A stretch of DNA of 64,000 bases from contig NZ_JAPDIR010000015.1 in the NCBI RefSeq assembly GCF_029870595.1, forward strand, positions 1 to 64,000, in the 5' to 3' direction. Position numbers and translations under genes: made by a program. Source of the DNA: Sphingomonas sp. CBMAI 2297 (GTDB taxonomy: Bacteria; Pseudomonadota; Alphaproteobacteria; Sphingomonadales; Sphingomonadaceae). Below are positions 17,342 to 25,845 of the stretch, one piece after another (the first letter of the stretch is position 1; the number at the start of each line of letters is the position of its first letter). Below the pieces are notes generated by a model. It did no database searches, was not told where the DNA came from, and saw only the letters and a list, made by a program, of their open reading frames with translations.

Positions 17342-18652
17342 ATGGTTCCCCGTTATTCGCGCCCTGACATGACCGCCATCTGGTCGCCCGAGGCGCGCTT
17401 CCGCATCTGGTTCGAGATCGAGGCGCACGCGACCGAGGCGCTGGCCGAGCTCGGCGTGGTGCCGAAGAGCGCCGCCAAGGCGCTATGGGACTGGTGGGCG
17501 ACCAACCCGGCGATCGACGTCGCCGCGATCGACGCGATCGAGGCGGTGACCAAGCATGACGTGATCGCCTTCCTCACCTGGGTAGCCGAGCAGGTGGGCG
17601 ACGAAGCCCGCTTCATGCACCAGGGCATGACCAGCTCGGACGTGCTCGACACCTGCCTGGCGGTCCAGCTCGCCCGCGCCTCGGACATCCTGCTCGCCGA
17701 TCTCGACGCGCTGCTCGAAGTGCTCAAGCGCCGCGCCTATGAGCACAAGCTCACCCCGACGATCGGCCGCAGCCACGGCATCCATGCCGAGCCGGTCACC
17801 TTCGGCCTCAAGCTCGCCGAGGCCTATGCCGAGTTCAAGCGGGGCAAGGAGCGCCTGCTCGCCGCCCGCGCCGATATCGCCACTTGCGCCATTTCGGGCG
17901 CGGTCGGCACCTTCGCCAATATCGATCCGCGCGTGGAGCGGCATGTCGCCGACAAGCTGGGCCTCGCGGTCGAGCCGGTCTCGACCCAGGTGATCCCGCG
18001 CGATCGCCATGCGATGTTCTTCGCCACGCTCGGCGTGATCGCCTCGTCGATCGAGCGGCTCGCCATCGAGGTCCGCCACCTCCAGCGCACCGAAGTGCTC
18101 GAGGCCGAGGAGTATTTCTCACCGGGCCAGAAGGGCTCGTCGGCGATGCCGCACAAGCGCAATCCGGTGCTGACCGAGAACCTTACCGGCCTCGCCCGCA
18201 TGGTCCGCAGCGCGACCATCCCCGCGATGGAGAATGTCGCCCTGTGGCACGAGCGCGACATCAGCCACTCCTCGGTCGAGCGCTATATCGGCCCGGACGC
18301 GACGATCACGCTCGATTTCGCCCTGGCCCGCCTCACCGGCGTGATGGACAAGCTGCTCGTCTATCCCGAGCGCATGCAGAAGAACCTGGATCGCATGGGC
18401 GGCCTGGTCCATTCGCAGCGCGTGCTGCTTGCCCTCACTCAGGCCGGCGTCAGCCGCGAGGACAGCTATCGGCTGGTCCAGCGCAACGCGATGAAAGTGT
18501 GGGAATCGGACGGCGCGCTTTCGCTGCTCGAGCTGCTCAAGGCCGATCCGGAAGTCACCGCCGCGCTCTCGCCGGCGGAAATCGAGGACAAGTTCGACCT
18601 CGGCTATCACTTCAAGCAGGTCGACACGATCTTCGAGCGCGTCTTCGCTTGA
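17342..18652 (+). CDS. purB: Adenylosuccinate lyase
   Basis: Splits SAICAR and adenylosuccinate, releasing fumarate, in purine synthesis. The 436 residues fit the short PurB class. The fumarase/aspartase superfamily signature is intact: GSSAMPHKRNP at 265-275, with the mobile-loop serines, and also TSSD (97-100) and the catalytic-base region GRSHGIHAEP (142-151, H145). The start is the ATG at 17342 (MVPRYSRPDM). It is the terminal gene of its strand here and ends directly against the stop of the convergent next gene. Confidence 0.97.
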   Translation: MVPRYSRPDMTAIWSPEARFRIWFEIEAHATEALAELGVVPKSAAKALWDWWATNPAIDVAAIDAIEAVTKHDVIAFLTWVAEQVGDEARFMHQGMTSSDVLDTCLAVQLARASDILLADLDALLEVLKRRAYEHKLTPTIGRSHGIHAEPVTFGLKLAEAYAEFKRGKERLLAARADIATCAISGAVGTFANIDPRVERHVADKLGLAVEPVSTQVIPRDRHAMFFATLGVIASSIERLAIEVRHLQRTEVLEAEEYFSPGQKGSSAMPHKRNPVLTENLTGLARMVRSATIPAMENVALWHERDISHSSVERYIGPDATITLDFALARLTGVMDKLLVYPERMQKNLDRMGGLVHSQRVLLALTQAGVSREDSYRLVQRNAMKVWESDGALSLLELLKADPEVTAALSPAEIEDKFDLGYHFKQVDTIFERVFA

Positions 18653-19165
18653 TCAAGCCCGGCGCGTGCGGCGGGCGACGGCATCGTTCGCCCATGCGCC
18701 GAGCAGCCCGATCAGCGGCAGGCTCATCGCGCCCGCCCACAGGAATGCGCCGATCAGGGGCACGGTCTCCGATCCCCATCCATGCTCGTCCAGGGCGGAA
18801 TGATAGGGCTGAAGCGCCACCAGCCCGAGCGCCGCGGCGAGCAGGGCGGGAAGCGGGCGGGGCCGCCGCCCGCGCAGCATGCGCGCGGCGCACCAGGCCC
18901 AGAAGGGATGCGCATACCAGCCCCAGGCCGCGAGCGGCTGTCCGCCAAGGGTCCAGCGCGGCCAATGTTCGTAGCCCGGTAGCGGATAGCCTCGGGAATC
19001 GATCGCGAGCGGCCCCAGCGGGCCGAACAGCAGATACAGGCCGCCCAGCACCCGCTCGGGGCGGGCCACGCCCTGCCCGTCGGGGGCGATGCTCATCGCC
19101 ACGGGCATCGCCAGTGTCGCCGTCCATGGCAGCAGCGTCGCAAGGGCGAGCCGGCGCATCCGCAT
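18653..19165 (-). CDS. Hypothetical multi-pass membrane protein
   Basis: A 170-residue protein with four probable membrane segments (about 5-25, 41-58, 105-125 and 135-160) and several Trp-rich loops (WPRWTLGGQPLAAWGWYAHPFWAWCAARML). No family is recognised. Its stop codon abuts the purB stop with no gap, so the two genes are exactly convergent. A second ATG two codons in (19159) is an equally possible start. Confidence 0.6.
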   Translation of the reverse strand: MRMRRLALATLLPWTATLAMPVAMSIAPDGQGVARPERVLGGLYLLFGPLGPLAIDSRGYPLPGYEHWPRWTLGGQPLAAWGWYAHPFWAWCAARMLRGRRPRPLPALLAAALGLVALQPYHSALDEHGWGSETVPLIGAFLWAGAMSLPLIGLLGAWANDAVARRTRRA

Positions 19166-19244
19166 CGCGCGATCCTAGCGCGCGGGAACGTTTCGCGGTC
19201 AGGATATTTGAAGGAGCTTCCATGTCCTTTCGGTGCAGCGCTCT

Positions 19245-19799
19245 ATGAACCCCACCCGCCAGGCGCTGCGCGCGGCGACGGCCCCGGCGCATGATCGGGT
19301 GGACGCGGCCTTTGCGGATTTCGACCTGACCGACCGGGAAAGCTATGCCCGCTTCCTAGCCGCCCATGCCGATGTGATGTGGGCGCTGGAAGCGGCGCTG
19401 CCGGGCGGGCGCGTGGTGGACGATTGGGAGGAGCGCAAGCGCGGCGCGCTGCTGAGGGAAGACCTGGCCCATCTACGGCACCCCGGCGAGAGCTGGGGCG
19501 ACGATATCGGCGCGATCCCCGCCTTCGGCACCGATCACGCCATCGCCGGCGCGCTCTATGTCCTCGAAGGCTCGCGCCTCGGCGGCAAGTTCCTGGCCCG
19601 GCGCCTGCCCGCCGGATTCCCGCGCGCCTATCTTGATGCAGATCAGCGCGCCGAAAAGTGGCAGCAACTACTGACGGTTATCGACCGCCTCTTATGCGAG
19701 CCCATCGCACTGGAGGCGGCGATCGCCGCGGCCCTTGCGACTTTCACCGCATTCGAGCGTTCGGCGGAAAAATGGCGAAAGGCAGAGGTTGGCCAGTAG
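19245..19799 (+). CDS. bphO: Biliverdin-producing heme oxygenase
   Basis: A 184-residue helical protein of the heme oxygenase family, which opens heme to biliverdin IXalpha, CO and iron. The probable proximal heme ligand is H16 (APAHDRVD). The distal-helix motif GALYVLEGSRLGGKFLARRL (about 100-119) carries the flexible glycines. The ATG at 19245 was chosen; a GTG four codons upstream is less likely. Its 3' end overlaps the start of the bacteriophytochrome gene by 11 bases, so it supplies the chromophore for that photoreceptor in the classic bphO-bphP arrangement. Confidence 0.88.
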   Translation: MNPTRQALRAATAPAHDRVDAAFADFDLTDRESYARFLAAHADVMWALEAALPGGRVVDDWEERKRGALLREDLAHLRHPGESWGDDIGAIPAFGTDHAIAGALYVLEGSRLGGKFLARRLPAGFPRAYLDADQRAEKWQQLLTVIDRLLCEPIALEAAIAAALATFTAFERSAEKWRKAEVGQ

Positions 19800-22341
19800 C
19801 AGCGATTTCGAGGTCGATCTCACCAATTGCGATCGCGAGCCGATTCACGAGCTGGGCGCAGTCCAGCCGTTCGGCTTCCTGCTCGCGCTCTCGGTCGACT
19901 GGCTGATCCGCCGCGTCTCGGCCAATGCCCAGCAGTTTCTCGAAAGGCCGGCCGAAGACCTGCTCGGCACCTCCGCCATCGCCCTGCTCGGCGAGCACGC
20001 CGTCCACACGCTGCGCAACCGCCTCGCCATGCTGCGCGGCAACGATGCGGTCGAGCGCGTCTTCGGGCTGCGGATCGCCAGCGGCCGCTGCTTCGATTTC
20101 GCGCTGCACATGATCGGCGACACGATCGTGCTGGAGGGCGAGGATTGCAGCGAGGATGCCGCCACCGATATCGGCTCGGCGATCCGCGCGATGATGGCCC
20201 GGCTCGACGAAACCGCCGATTCGGCCGCCTTCTATCGCGAGGGTGCCCGCCAGGTCCGCGCCCTGACCGGCTTCGACCGGGTGATGGTCTATCGCTTCGA
20301 TCGCGACGGTTCGGGCGTGGTGGTGGCCGAGGCCGCCCGCGCCGGCATCGGCAGCTTCCTCGACCTGCGCTATCCCGCCAGCGACATCCCGCAACAGGCG
20401 CGCAAGCTCTATGTCCGCACGCCCTTCCGCATCATCGCCGACGTGAATGCCGAGCCGGTGCCCGTGCTGCCCCGGCTCGACGAGAGCGGCGCGCCGATCG
20501 ACCTTTCGCTCTCGGTGCTGCGCTCCGTCTCGCCGATCCATATCGAATATCTGAAGAACATGGGCGTCGGCGCCTCGCTGTCGATCTCGATCATCGTCGA
20601 GGGCCAGCTCTGGGGCCTGTTCGCCTGCCATCACTATGCCGCGCGCTGCCCCAGCTTCGAGCGCCGCTCGATCGCCGAGCTGTTCGGCCAGATGTTCGCG
20701 CTCAAGCTCGAGAGCCGCGAGCGCAAGGAGCTGGCCGCCTATGAGCTGGCCGCGCGCGCCGCCAGCGATCGGCTGCTCGCCGCGGTAGCCGGCGATTCGA
20801 CGCTGCTCGACAATCCCGAATGGCTCGGCACGATGATGCGCGAGACCGTGCCGTGCGACGGCATCGCGATCTGGCTCGACGGCAAGATCTCCTTCTCGGG
20901 CATGACGCCGCCGGCGGCCGCGTTCTCCGCGATCACCCGCCGGCTGAACGCGATGGCCGCGGGCAGGATCTTCTCGACCGACCGGCTGGCCGACACCCTC
21001 CCCGCCGCCGCCGACTATGACGATGTCGCCGCCGGCATGCTGGCGATCCCGATCTCGCGCCGGCCGCGCGACTATGTCCTGCTGTTCCGCCAGGAGAAGA
21101 TCCGCACGGTCAAATGGGCGGGCGACCCGCACAAGCCCGCCCAGCTCGGCCCCAACGGCCCGCGCCTCACGCCGCGCAAAAGCTTCGAGCTCTGGTCCCA
21201 GGAAGTCCGCGGCCGTTCCGAGCCCTTCTCGAACGCCGAGCTGCGCGTCGCCGAGATGCTGCGCGCGTCGCTGATCGAAGTCGTGCTGCGCCTGAGCGAC
21301 GATGCCCAGGAGGAGCGCCGCCGCTTCTCCGAGCGCCAGGAGCTGCTGATCGCGGAGCTGAACCACCGCGTCCGCAACATCCTCGGCCTGATCCGCGGCC
21401 TTGTCCGCCAGTCGCTCGATCCCGAGGCGGACCGGCGCGACACGATCCATCTGCTCGAAGGCCGGATCGAGAGCCTGGCCCGCGCGCATGACCAGATCAC
21501 GCAGGACAATTGGTCCCCCGCCCCCCTGCTCCGCCTGATCGAGACCGAGGCCGCCGCCTATCTCGCCGGCAAGGCGGGCCGGGTGGAGACCGACGGGCCG
21601 TCCGTGCTGCTCCATCCCCAGGCCTTCTCCACGCTGGCGCTGGTGCTGCACGAGCTGATGACCAACTCGGCCAAATATGGCGCGCTCTCGGACAGCGGCT
21701 CGGTCGATATCGGCTGGCGGATCGAGCGCGACGGCGACCTGGCGATCGCATGGCGCGAGCGCGGCGGCCCGGCAGTGCAGCCGCCGAAACGGCAGGGCTT
21801 CGGCACCACGATCATCACGCGCTCGATCCCCTATGACCTGGGCGGCGAGGCGGACGTGCGCTATCCGCTCACCGGGATCGAGGCCGATTTCCGCGTGCCC
21901 GCCCGCCATATCGAGATCGATCGGAACCGGGCCGGCCGGCCGGCGCCGCCCCCCGAGCCCGCACCCGGCACCACCGCGCCCAGGCTGCTCTCCGGTGTCG
22001 TGCTGCTGGTCGAGGACAGCCTGATCATCGCGATGGACGCCGAGGACATCCTCACGCGCCTGGGCGCCCGCCGCGTGGTGACCGCCGGCACCCTCGCCCA
22101 GGCGCGCGAGGAGATCCGCCGCGAAGCGTTCGAGGCCGCCGTGCTCGACGTCAATCTGGGCGCCGAGACCAGCCTGCCGCTCGCCGACGACCTCAGCGCC
22201 GCCGACGTGCCGTTCCTCTTCGCCACCGGCTATGGCGAGCAGTTGAAGCTCCCGGCCCAGCATGGCGGCGCGCTGGTCACCCAGAAGCCCTACACGCTCG
22301 CCAGCATCTCCCGCGCGATCTCGGACCTGCTTTCAAAGTAG
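19789..22341 (+). CDS. bphP: Bacteriophytochrome HWE histidine kinase with C-terminal receiver
   Basis: An 850-residue red/far-red photoreceptor. The PAS domain (about 8-115) starts with the biliverdin-attaching cysteine C14 (TNCDREPIHELGAVQPFG). The GAF domain (about 145-305) has PASDIP (196-201) and PIHIEYLKNMGV (249-260, H251). The PHY domain (about 320-505) has the tongue motif PRKSF (462-466). The kinase is HWE type: H526 in AELNHRVRNILGLIRG, HELMTNSAKYGA (621-632) and the diagnostic WRE (655-657). A receiver follows (about 735-848) with D743, D787 and K833. The start is TTG at 19789, placed by a GGCAGAGG ribosome-binding site; it overlaps bphO. The parts needed for light sensing appear intact. 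HWE kinases often act on the general stress (PhyR/EcfG) pathway. Confidence 0.94.
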   Translation: MASSSDFEVDLTNCDREPIHELGAVQPFGFLLALSVDWLIRRVSANAQQFLERPAEDLLGTSAIALLGEHAVHTLRNRLAMLRGNDAVERVFGLRIASGRCFDFALHMIGDTIVLEGEDCSEDAATDIGSAIRAMMARLDETADSAAFYREGARQVRALTGFDRVMVYRFDRDGSGVVVAEAARAGIGSFLDLRYPASDIPQQARKLYVRTPFRIIADVNAEPVPVLPRLDESGAPIDLSLSVLRSVSPIHIEYLKNMGVGASLSISIIVEGQLWGLFACHHYAARCPSFERRSIAELFGQMFALKLESRERKELAAYELAARAASDRLLAAVAGDSTLLDNPEWLGTMMRETVPCDGIAIWLDGKISFSGMTPPAAAFSAITRRLNAMAAGRIFSTDRLADTLPAAADYDDVAAGMLAIPISRRPRDYVLLFRQEKIRTVKWAGDPHKPAQLGPNGPRLTPRKSFELWSQEVRGRSEPFSNAELRVAEMLRASLIEVVLRLSDDAQEERRRFSERQELLIAELNHRVRNILGLIRGLVRQSLDPEADRRDTIHLLEGRIESLARAHDQITQDNWSPAPLLRLIETEAAAYLAGKAGRVETDGPSVLLHPQAFSTLALVLHELMTNSAKYGALSDSGSVDIGWRIERDGDLAIAWRERGGPAVQPPKRQGFGTTIITRSIPYDLGGEADVRYPLTGIEADFRVPARHIEIDRNRAGRPAPPPEPAPGTTAPRLLSGVVLLVEDSLIIAMDAEDILTRLGARRVVTAGTLAQAREEIRREAFEAAVLDVNLGAETSLPLADDLSAADVPFLFATGYGEQLKLPAQHGGALVTQKPYTLASISRAISDLLSK

Positions 22342-22364
22342 GATTTCGCCGGATACGACTCGCA

Positions 22365-22393
22365 AGCTCCCCTCCCTTCCGGGGAGGGGAGCT
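22365..22393. repeat. GC-rich palindrome (12-bp stem)
   Basis: AGCTCCCCTCCC / TTCCG / GGGAGGGGAGCT, in the 67-base gap between bphP and the peptidoglycan-binding gene. It shares the CTCCCC-TTCx-GGGGAG core with the palindromes at 2223 and 28717. It could act as a weak terminator after bphP. Confidence 0.65.
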
Positions 22394-22408
22394 GGAGGGA
22401 GGGATCAC

Positions 22409-23215
22409 ATGCCCATCGGCGCATCGGTAGGGAAGAACGGCGTCAACGACCTGGCGGACGTGCTGGTCGTCCAGCATCTGCTCAACGCCTGGCTCGGCGC
22501 CACCGGGCAGAAGCTGCTGCCCACCAGCGGCGAATGCGGCACGCTCACCATCGCCGCGATCACCGGCTATCAGGCCCGGGTGCTGGCCGCCGCCAGGCCG
22601 GACGGGCTGATCGCCCCCGGCGGCCGGACCTGGATCGCGCTCGCCGCCGGCCAGGGCGCCGGCCCGCCGCTTTCGGGCGCGGACTGGTGGAACGCCAACC
22701 AGGCCAGATATCCGAACAGCGCCGCCGTCGCCGACCTGGCCCAGCCCTTCCGCGACAACGTCGGCGCGTTCCTGAAGGCGCTGAAGGACGCGGGCGCGAG
22801 CGTCACGATCTCGGCCACGCGCCGCAACCCCATTCGCGCGCAGTTGATGCATTACAGCTGGCGCGTGGCGAAGGGGCTGGTCGCGCCGAACAGGGTCCCC
22901 GCCCTGCCCGGCCTGGATATCCGATGGGACCATGGCGATCCCGCCAGGTCGAAGGCCGGCGCCCAGGCGATGTCCGACCTGTTCCAGATCGCCTTCGAGC
23001 CCTCGCTCACTTCGCGCCATATCGAGGGCCGCGCGATCGACATGACGATCGGCTGGAACGGCACGATCAAGGTGAAGGACAAGCAGGGCAAGCCGCGCGA
23101 GATCGGCGCCCCGCGCTCGGGCGACGCCAATACCGATCTCCACAGGGTCGGCGCGACCTATGGCGTGATCAAGCTGGTCTCGGATCCGCCGCACTGGAGC
23201 GACGACGGGCGCTAG
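22409..23215 (+). CDS. Peptidoglycan-binding-like protein with M15/DD-carboxypeptidase-like domain
   Basis: A 268-residue protein without a signal peptide. Residues 5-82 form a helical peptidoglycan-binding-like module (VNDLADVLVVQHLLNAWLG ... LTIAAITGYQ). The C-terminal part carries a probable M15-type zinc site: SRHIEGRAIDMTI (H204, D211) and PPHWSDDGR (H262), the H-x6-D ... H pattern of D,D-peptidases and phage endolysins. It could trim cell-wall peptides, but with no export signal it might instead be an effector or a phage-derived enzyme. The ATG at 22409 follows GGAGGGA. Confidence 0.7.
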   Translation: MPIGASVGKNGVNDLADVLVVQHLLNAWLGATGQKLLPTSGECGTLTIAAITGYQARVLAAARPDGLIAPGGRTWIALAAGQGAGPPLSGADWWNANQARYPNSAAVADLAQPFRDNVGAFLKALKDAGASVTISATRRNPIRAQLMHYSWRVAKGLVAPNRVPALPGLDIRWDHGDPARSKAGAQAMSDLFQIAFEPSLTSRHIEGRAIDMTIGWNGTIKVKDKQGKPREIGAPRSGDANTDLHRVGATYGVIKLVSDPPHWSDDGR

Positions 23216-23239
23216 GTTGCGGACTCATATTCCTCCTTC

Positions 23240-23319
23240 GTCATCCCGGCCTTGCGCCGGGGTCCCGCTGTCTCGCGAGCACAGGAAGAAGCGGGATCCC
23301 GGCGCAAGGCCGGGATGAC
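23240..23319. repeat. Composite palindromic repeat (REPIN-like)
   Basis: An 80-base element with inverted ends GTCATCCCGGCCTTGCGCC and its complement ending GGATGAC, and an inner pair CCCGCT/AGCGGGA. It belongs to the GTCATCCC...GGGATGAC family that recurs throughout the window and fills most of the space between the M15-like gene and the XRE regulator's stop. Confidence 0.75.
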
Positions 23320-23353
23320 AGTGGAAAATCAAATACTTGCTTGGATTCTCACC

Positions 23354-24136
23354 CTAGCCCGCTCCCCGCAGCCGCTCCGCCGTCATGGCATCCGCCGGAT
23401 AAAAGGCCTCGATCGCCAGCTCATCGAGCGTCACGTCGAGCGGGGTGCCGAACACCGTGGTGGTGCTGATGAAGCTGAGTTCGCCCAGCGGGGTGGCGAG
23501 CCGGAGCGGGATTGCCACGCCGCCCATGTCCTCCAGCTGCCCCGCCCCGTCCGGAAAGGGATAGGCTTCCAGCTCCGCGACCAGTGCCTCGAGCCCCTGG
23601 TCGCCGGTGGTCAGCGCCTGGCGCCGCAGCCGCTCGAGCAGATGCGCGCGCCATTCGGCAAGGTTCAGGATCCGCGGCGCCAGCCCCTCGGGATGCAGGC
23701 TCAGGCGCAGCACGTTGACCGGGCCTTCCAGCAGATGCGGCGCGCAGCCGGCGAGCAGCGGCGCGACCGCCGCATTGGCCGCGACCAGATGCCAGTGCCG
23801 GTCGATCGCCAGCGCCGGCCAGGGCTCGTGCCCCTTCAGCACCAGGTCGATCGCCCGCCGGGCGGCCGCGAGGGCGGGATCGTCGAGCGCGCGCTCGGCA
23901 TAGAGCGGCGCGAACCCCGCCGCGAGCAGCATCGCGTTGCGTTCGCGCAGCGGCAGCGCGAGCTGATCGGCCAGGCGCAGCACCATCTCGCGGCTCGGCC
24001 GGGTGCGCCCGGTCTCGATGAAGCTCAGGTGCCGGGTCGATATCTCCGCATCCAGCGCCAGGTCCATCTGGCTCAGCCGGCGGCGGCGGCGCCATTCCCT
24101 GATCTGGTCGCCGAGCGGGCGGACGGCTGGCTGCAC
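23354..24136 (-). CDS. XRE-family transcriptional regulator with MmyB-like ligand domain
   Basis: A 260-residue regulator. An N-terminal Cro/C1-type helix-turn-helix (about residues 8-62) contains LSQMDLALDAEISTRHLSFIETGRTRPSREMVLRLADQL. The C-terminal two-thirds is the MmyB-like PAS-related ligand-binding domain (WHLVAANAAVAPLLAG ... NVLRLSLHPEGLAPRILNLAEWRAHLLERL). The GTG at 24136 is preferred over a TTG 11 codons upstream because AAGGAGA stands 7 bases before it. It is transcribed divergently from a small membrane-protein gene, which is its likely target. Ligand unknown. Confidence 0.88.
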   Translation of the reverse strand: MQPAVRPLGDQIREWRRRRRLSQMDLALDAEISTRHLSFIETGRTRPSREMVLRLADQLALPLRERNAMLLAAGFAPLYAERALDDPALAAARRAIDLVLKGHEPWPALAIDRHWHLVAANAAVAPLLAGCAPHLLEGPVNVLRLSLHPEGLAPRILNLAEWRAHLLERLRRQALTTGDQGLEALVAELEAYPFPDGAGQLEDMGGVAIPLRLATPLGELSFISTTTVFGTPLDVTLDELAIEAFYPADAMTAERLRGAG

Positions 24137-24258
24137 GGATAGTCTCCTTCGCGGCTTCTCTGCCCGCAAGCGCCGCCGGTTTCCATTACCTCCCGCGTAA
24201 TCGACCCGGCGCGCCGATGCCGTCAGCCTTGCGTCATCACCAGCAAGGGAGACGACCC

Positions 24259-24648
24259 ATGACCAATCCGATCCATTTCCTCCGCACCGTGCTCACGATC
24301 GACGCAGTGACTTGCCTGGCGATGGGCGCGATGCTCGTCGCCGCCGCCGGGCCGCTCGCCGGGCTGCTCGATCTGCCCGCGGCGCTGCTGTTCGAGGCCG
24401 GTCTGCTGCTCTTCCCCTCGGCGGCGTTCATGCTCTGGGCGGCGCGCCGGACCGACCGGCTCGAATGGCCGGTCCGCGCCATCGCCCTGCTCAACCTGGG
24501 CTGGACCGCGGCCAGCTTCGCGGTGATCGCCCTGCTCGCGCCGAATACGCTCGGCGCCGCCTTCCTGGCCGCGCAGGCACTGGCGGTGGCCGGGCTCGCG
24601 GTGCTGGAATTTCACGGCCTGTCGCTGTTCCGCCGCGCCTTTGCCTGA
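24259..24648 (+). CDS. Small four-helix membrane protein
   Basis: A 129-residue protein that is almost entirely membrane-embedded, with four predicted helices (about 12-35, 38-60, 72-95 and 98-120). No catalytic motif is seen and its name is unknown; similar proteins lie beside MmyB-like regulators in many proteobacteria. The CAAGGGAGACGACCC stretch before the ATG gives the ribosome-binding site. It is divergent from the XRE regulator, with 122 bases between them, so repression by that regulator is a fair guess. Confidence 0.75.
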   Translation: MTNPIHFLRTVLTIDAVTCLAMGAMLVAAAGPLAGLLDLPAALLFEAGLLLFPSAAFMLWAARRTDRLEWPVRAIALLNLGWTAASFAVIALLAPNTLGAAFLAAQALAVAGLAVLEFHGLSLFRRAFA

Positions 24649-24655
24649 GCGGGAC

Positions 24656-24689
24656 GGAAGGCACCCGGCACGCAAGCCGGGTGCCTTCC
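24656..24689. terminator. Bidirectional terminator
   Basis: A perfect 14-bp stem GGAAGGCACCCGGC with loop ACGCAA and its complement, lying between the convergent membrane-protein gene (stop 24648) and HxlR gene (stop 24692). There is no T-run on either side. The position and stem strength argue for termination of both units. Confidence 0.7.
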
Positions 24690-24691
24690 GG

Positions 24692-25144
24692 TCAGCTGCC
24701 GTCCCGATCCTCCGCCGCCACGTCGAACCGGCGGCGCGCCGCGTCGATTTCCGGCAGGTTGGCCATCACCCATTGGCCGAGCGCACTCACCGGCTGCTGG
24801 AGCGAGCGCCCCAGCGGCGTCAGCGTATATTCCACTCGGGGCGGGATCGTCGGGAACACTTCGCGCGTCACTAGCCCGTCACGCTCCAGCCCGCGCAGGG
24901 TGAGCGTCAGCATCCGCTGCGAGATGCCCTCGATCCCGCGCTGCAGCTCGCTGAACCGCCTGGTGCCGCCGCTCAGCATCATGATCGTCAGGATGCTCCA
25001 TTTGTCGCCGATCTTGGCAAGGATCTCGCGCACCGGCGTACAGCCCTCCTGCCCGCCGACCGGATGCCCGCCGCTTAGATGCCCGCCGCTTACATGGGTG
25101 TGCCTGGGTTCCAGAAATGTGCCTCCTTGTGGCGATGCGTCCAC
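24692..25144 (-). CDS. HxlR-family transcriptional regulator
   Basis: A 150-residue winged-helix regulator. The HxlR core starts at EGCTPVREILAKIGDKWSILTIMMLSGGTRRFSELQRGIEGISQRMLTLTLRGLERDGLV (about 33-93), with the conserved N-terminal cysteine (C35) that can serve as a redox sensor in this family. The 30 residues before it are unusual: they contain the repeat SGGHL-SGGHP-VGGQE, encoded by tandem 15-base units. The start is uncertain. GTG at 25144 is used here; an AAGGAGG lies inside this stretch, so a later start is possible. It is divergent from a flavin reductase gene with a palindromic operator between them. Confidence 0.88.
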   Translation of the reverse strand: MDASPQGGTFLEPRHTHVSGGHLSGGHPVGGQEGCTPVREILAKIGDKWSILTIMMLSGGTRRFSELQRGIEGISQRMLTLTLRGLERDGLVTREVFPTIPPRVEYTLTPLGRSLQQPVSALGQWVMANLPEIDAARRRFDVAAEDRDGS

Positions 25145-25162
25145 CGCATCATTTGATCCTCT

Positions 25163-25177
25163 GTTACGATTCGTAAC
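25163..25177. promoter_or_regulatory. Palindromic operator (probable HxlR site)
   Basis: GTTACGATTCGTAAC is a perfect inverted repeat with one central base, lying in the 53-base gap between the divergent hxlR-type gene and the FMN reductase gene. HxlR-type regulators commonly bind such palindromes and control the divergent oxidoreductase. The position, 20 bases before the reductase ATG, would block transcription or initiation in both directions. Confidence 0.7.
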
Positions 25178-25197
25178 CGGAAAGGGTCGAAATTTCC

Positions 25198-25773
25198 ATG
25201 CTCAACCTCGCACTCATCATCGGCAGCACGCGCCCGCAGCGTTTCGCGGACGTTCCCGCCCAATGGATCGCCGCCGGCGCCGCCGGACGCGACGACTTCA
25301 CGCTCGATATCCTCGATCTGCGCGACCAGAACCTGCCGCTGTTCGAGGAGCCCGTTCCCCCGTCCTGGACGCAGGGCGTCTATTCGCACCCCGCCGCCGA
25401 GGCCTGGCGCCACAAGGTCGGCAAGTATGACGGCTTCATCGTCACTGCCGCGGAATATAATCACGGGCCCACCGCGGTGCTGAAGAACGCGCTCGATTCG
25501 GCCACCTTCGAATGGCGCCGCAAGCCGGTGGCGTTTGTCGGCTATGGCGGCGTCGGCGGCGCCCGCGCGATCGAGCAGCTGCGCGGCATCGCGGTCGAGC
25601 TGCACATGGCGCCGATCAGGGCCGAGGTGAATGTGGGCATGGAGCCGTTCCTCGGCATCCTGCAGCAGGGCAAGACGCTCGACGACTATCCCCATCTCGC
25701 CGCCGCCCGCGCCGCCTTGTTCGACGAGATCGCCTGGTGGGGCAACGCGCTCAAGGCCGCCCGCGCCGCCTGA
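25198..25773 (+). CDS. NADPH-dependent FMN reductase family protein
   Basis: A 191-residue flavodoxin-like protein. The phosphate-binding loop IIGSTRPQRFAD (about 8-19) and the flavin-ring loops TAAEYNHGPTAVLKNALD (about 83-100) and GYGGVGGARAIEQLR (about 114-128) are those of the SsuE/ChrR/ArsH superfamily. Such enzymes reduce FMN, quinones or electrophiles using NAD(P)H. Its divergent HxlR regulator suggests induction by reactive electrophiles or quinones, as for YodB/CatR-controlled reductases. Confidence 0.9.
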   Translation: MLNLALIIGSTRPQRFADVPAQWIAAGAAGRDDFTLDILDLRDQNLPLFEEPVPPSWTQGVYSHPAAEAWRHKVGKYDGFIVTAAEYNHGPTAVLKNALDSATFEWRRKPVAFVGYGGVGGARAIEQLRGIAVELHMAPIRAEVNVGMEPFLGILQQGKTLDDYPHLAAARAALFDEIAWWGNALKAARAA

Positions 25774-25788
25774 GCCCCGCGCCCAAAG

Positions 25789-25822
25789 AGAAGGGGCCCG
25801 GCGTTGCCGCCGGGCCCCTTCT
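25789..25822. terminator. Bidirectional terminator
   Basis: A 14-base stem, GAAGGGGCCCGGCG / TTGC / CGCCGGGCCCCTTC, followed on the plus strand by TTCCTGCTT. It lies between the convergent reductase gene and glycine-zipper gene 1. A closely similar hairpin occurs at 48469-48494. Confidence 0.75.
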
Positions 25823-25845
25823 TCCTGCTTGCGGCCCCGAGGGGC

